Of a stretch of DNA of 15,163 nt, positions 14,943-15,163 are shown piece after piece. Both the position numbers and the translations under genes were made by a program. The DNA is taken from assembly GCA_905480565.1 (NCBI GenBank), contig CAJQQW010000307.1:1-15163 (forward strand), written 5' to 3'. The stretch comes from an uncultured Halioglobus sp. (GTDB lineage Bacteria > Pseudomonadota > Gammaproteobacteria > Pseudomonadales > Halieaceae). How positions within the stretch are numbered: the first letter of the stretch is position 1; each line of letters begins with the position of its first letter. The notes under the pieces are model-generated. The model saw nothing but the letters and a program-made list of their open reading frames with translations. It did no database searches and was not told where the DNA came from.

Positions 14943-15163
14943 ATGATGAAACTGACGCACATACTACAGAAGGCTGCTCATGACTATCCGGAGCGCCCTG
15001 GGATTACCTTCGACGGACTTACCCGTACTTGGCCTGAAGTCCTTGAGCGCTGCGAAAAGCTGGCTGGAGCGCTCTCCTTGCTGGGCCTGCAGCCCGGCGA
15101 TCGGCTTGCGATTCTGTCCCACAATAGCAGTGTGACGGCGGAATTTTTTTACGGCCCGTTGTG
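14943..15163 (+). CDS. AMP-dependent acyl-CoA ligase, 3'-truncated by window edge
   Basis: Only the first 73 codons are present. MMKLTHILQKAAHDYPERPG, then TFDGLTRTWPEVLERCEKLA and LGLQPGDRLAILSHNS followed by EFFYGPL, match the N-terminus of the fatty-acyl/long-chain acyl-CoA synthetase family. The ATP/AMP motifs lie beyond the window, so activity and substrate cannot be judged. ATG 14943 or 14946; AAGGA lies 11 nt upstream of the first. It is 49 bp after the acetoacetyl-CoA synthetase gene and probably belongs to the same transcript, where it could activate the pathway's starting acid (inference). Confidence 0.85.
   Translation, partial: MMKLTHILQKAAHDYPERPGITFDGLTRTWPEVLERCEKLAGALSLLGLQPGDRLAILSHNSSVTAEFFYGPL

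Noticed and set aside
14087..14962. 291-codon open frame on the minus strand
   Set aside because: Antisense shadow of the acetoacetyl-CoA synthetase gene; composition is unlike a real protein and it has no ribosome site.
1..15163. TAG stop-codon reassignment across the genome
   Set aside because: TAG serves as the natural terminator of the crotonase gene and of the SDR frame itself; only one gene shows an internal TAG.

Overview
The window looks like a chromosomal segment of a gammaproteobacterium, perhaps a marine Halieaceae/Spongiibacteraceae-like lineage. That placement is inference from protein flavour, moderate GC and dense clusters of acyl-CoA genes; no rRNA, tRNA or other marker gene is present. 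No mobile element, CRISPR array or RNA gene was seen.

Layout. (1) 1-4161, plus strand: a 5'-truncated acyl-CoA dehydrogenase, a crotonase-fold protein (TTG start, PaaG-like active site), a CitE/HpcH-type C-C lyase and a class-C-beta-lactamase-like serine hydrolase, closely spaced like an operon. (2) 4162-4542: a 381-bp non-coding gap with a possible terminator and a 12-bp perfect palindrome. (3) 4543-8832, plus strand: a compact ergothioneine-type cassette: a divergent PhzF-family protein overlapping egtB by 11 bp, then egtD and an MFS transporter. No egtA, egtC or egtE lies in the window. (4) 8964-10372, minus strand: a MarR regulator preceded by an SDR oxidoreductase gene that is intact except for one in-frame TAG at codon 178. 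(5) 10373-10518: divergent control region with a long inverted repeat. (6) 10519 to the end, plus strand: two adjacent acyl-CoA dehydrogenases, of which the second lacks both known catalytic-base positions, then acetoacetyl-CoA synthetase and the start of another acyl-CoA ligase.

How it fits together. Blocks 1, 4 and 6 contain the enzyme types of a CoA-thioester catabolic route: ligase activation, FAD-dependent desaturation, hydration or isomerisation, NAD(P)-dependent hydroxyacyl oxidation, C-C cleavage and recovery of acetoacetate as acetoacetyl-CoA. The substrate cannot be read from sequence; branched, isoprenoid or steroid side-chain acids are candidates. The MarR protein and the divergent dyad are the natural candidates for control of blocks 4 and 6. 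The ergothioneine cassette between them seems to be a separate unit. Its first gene (PhzF-like, with an ambiguous start codon) and last gene (MFS) are the parts least explained by known ergothioneine biology, and I consider it the most interesting region of the window.
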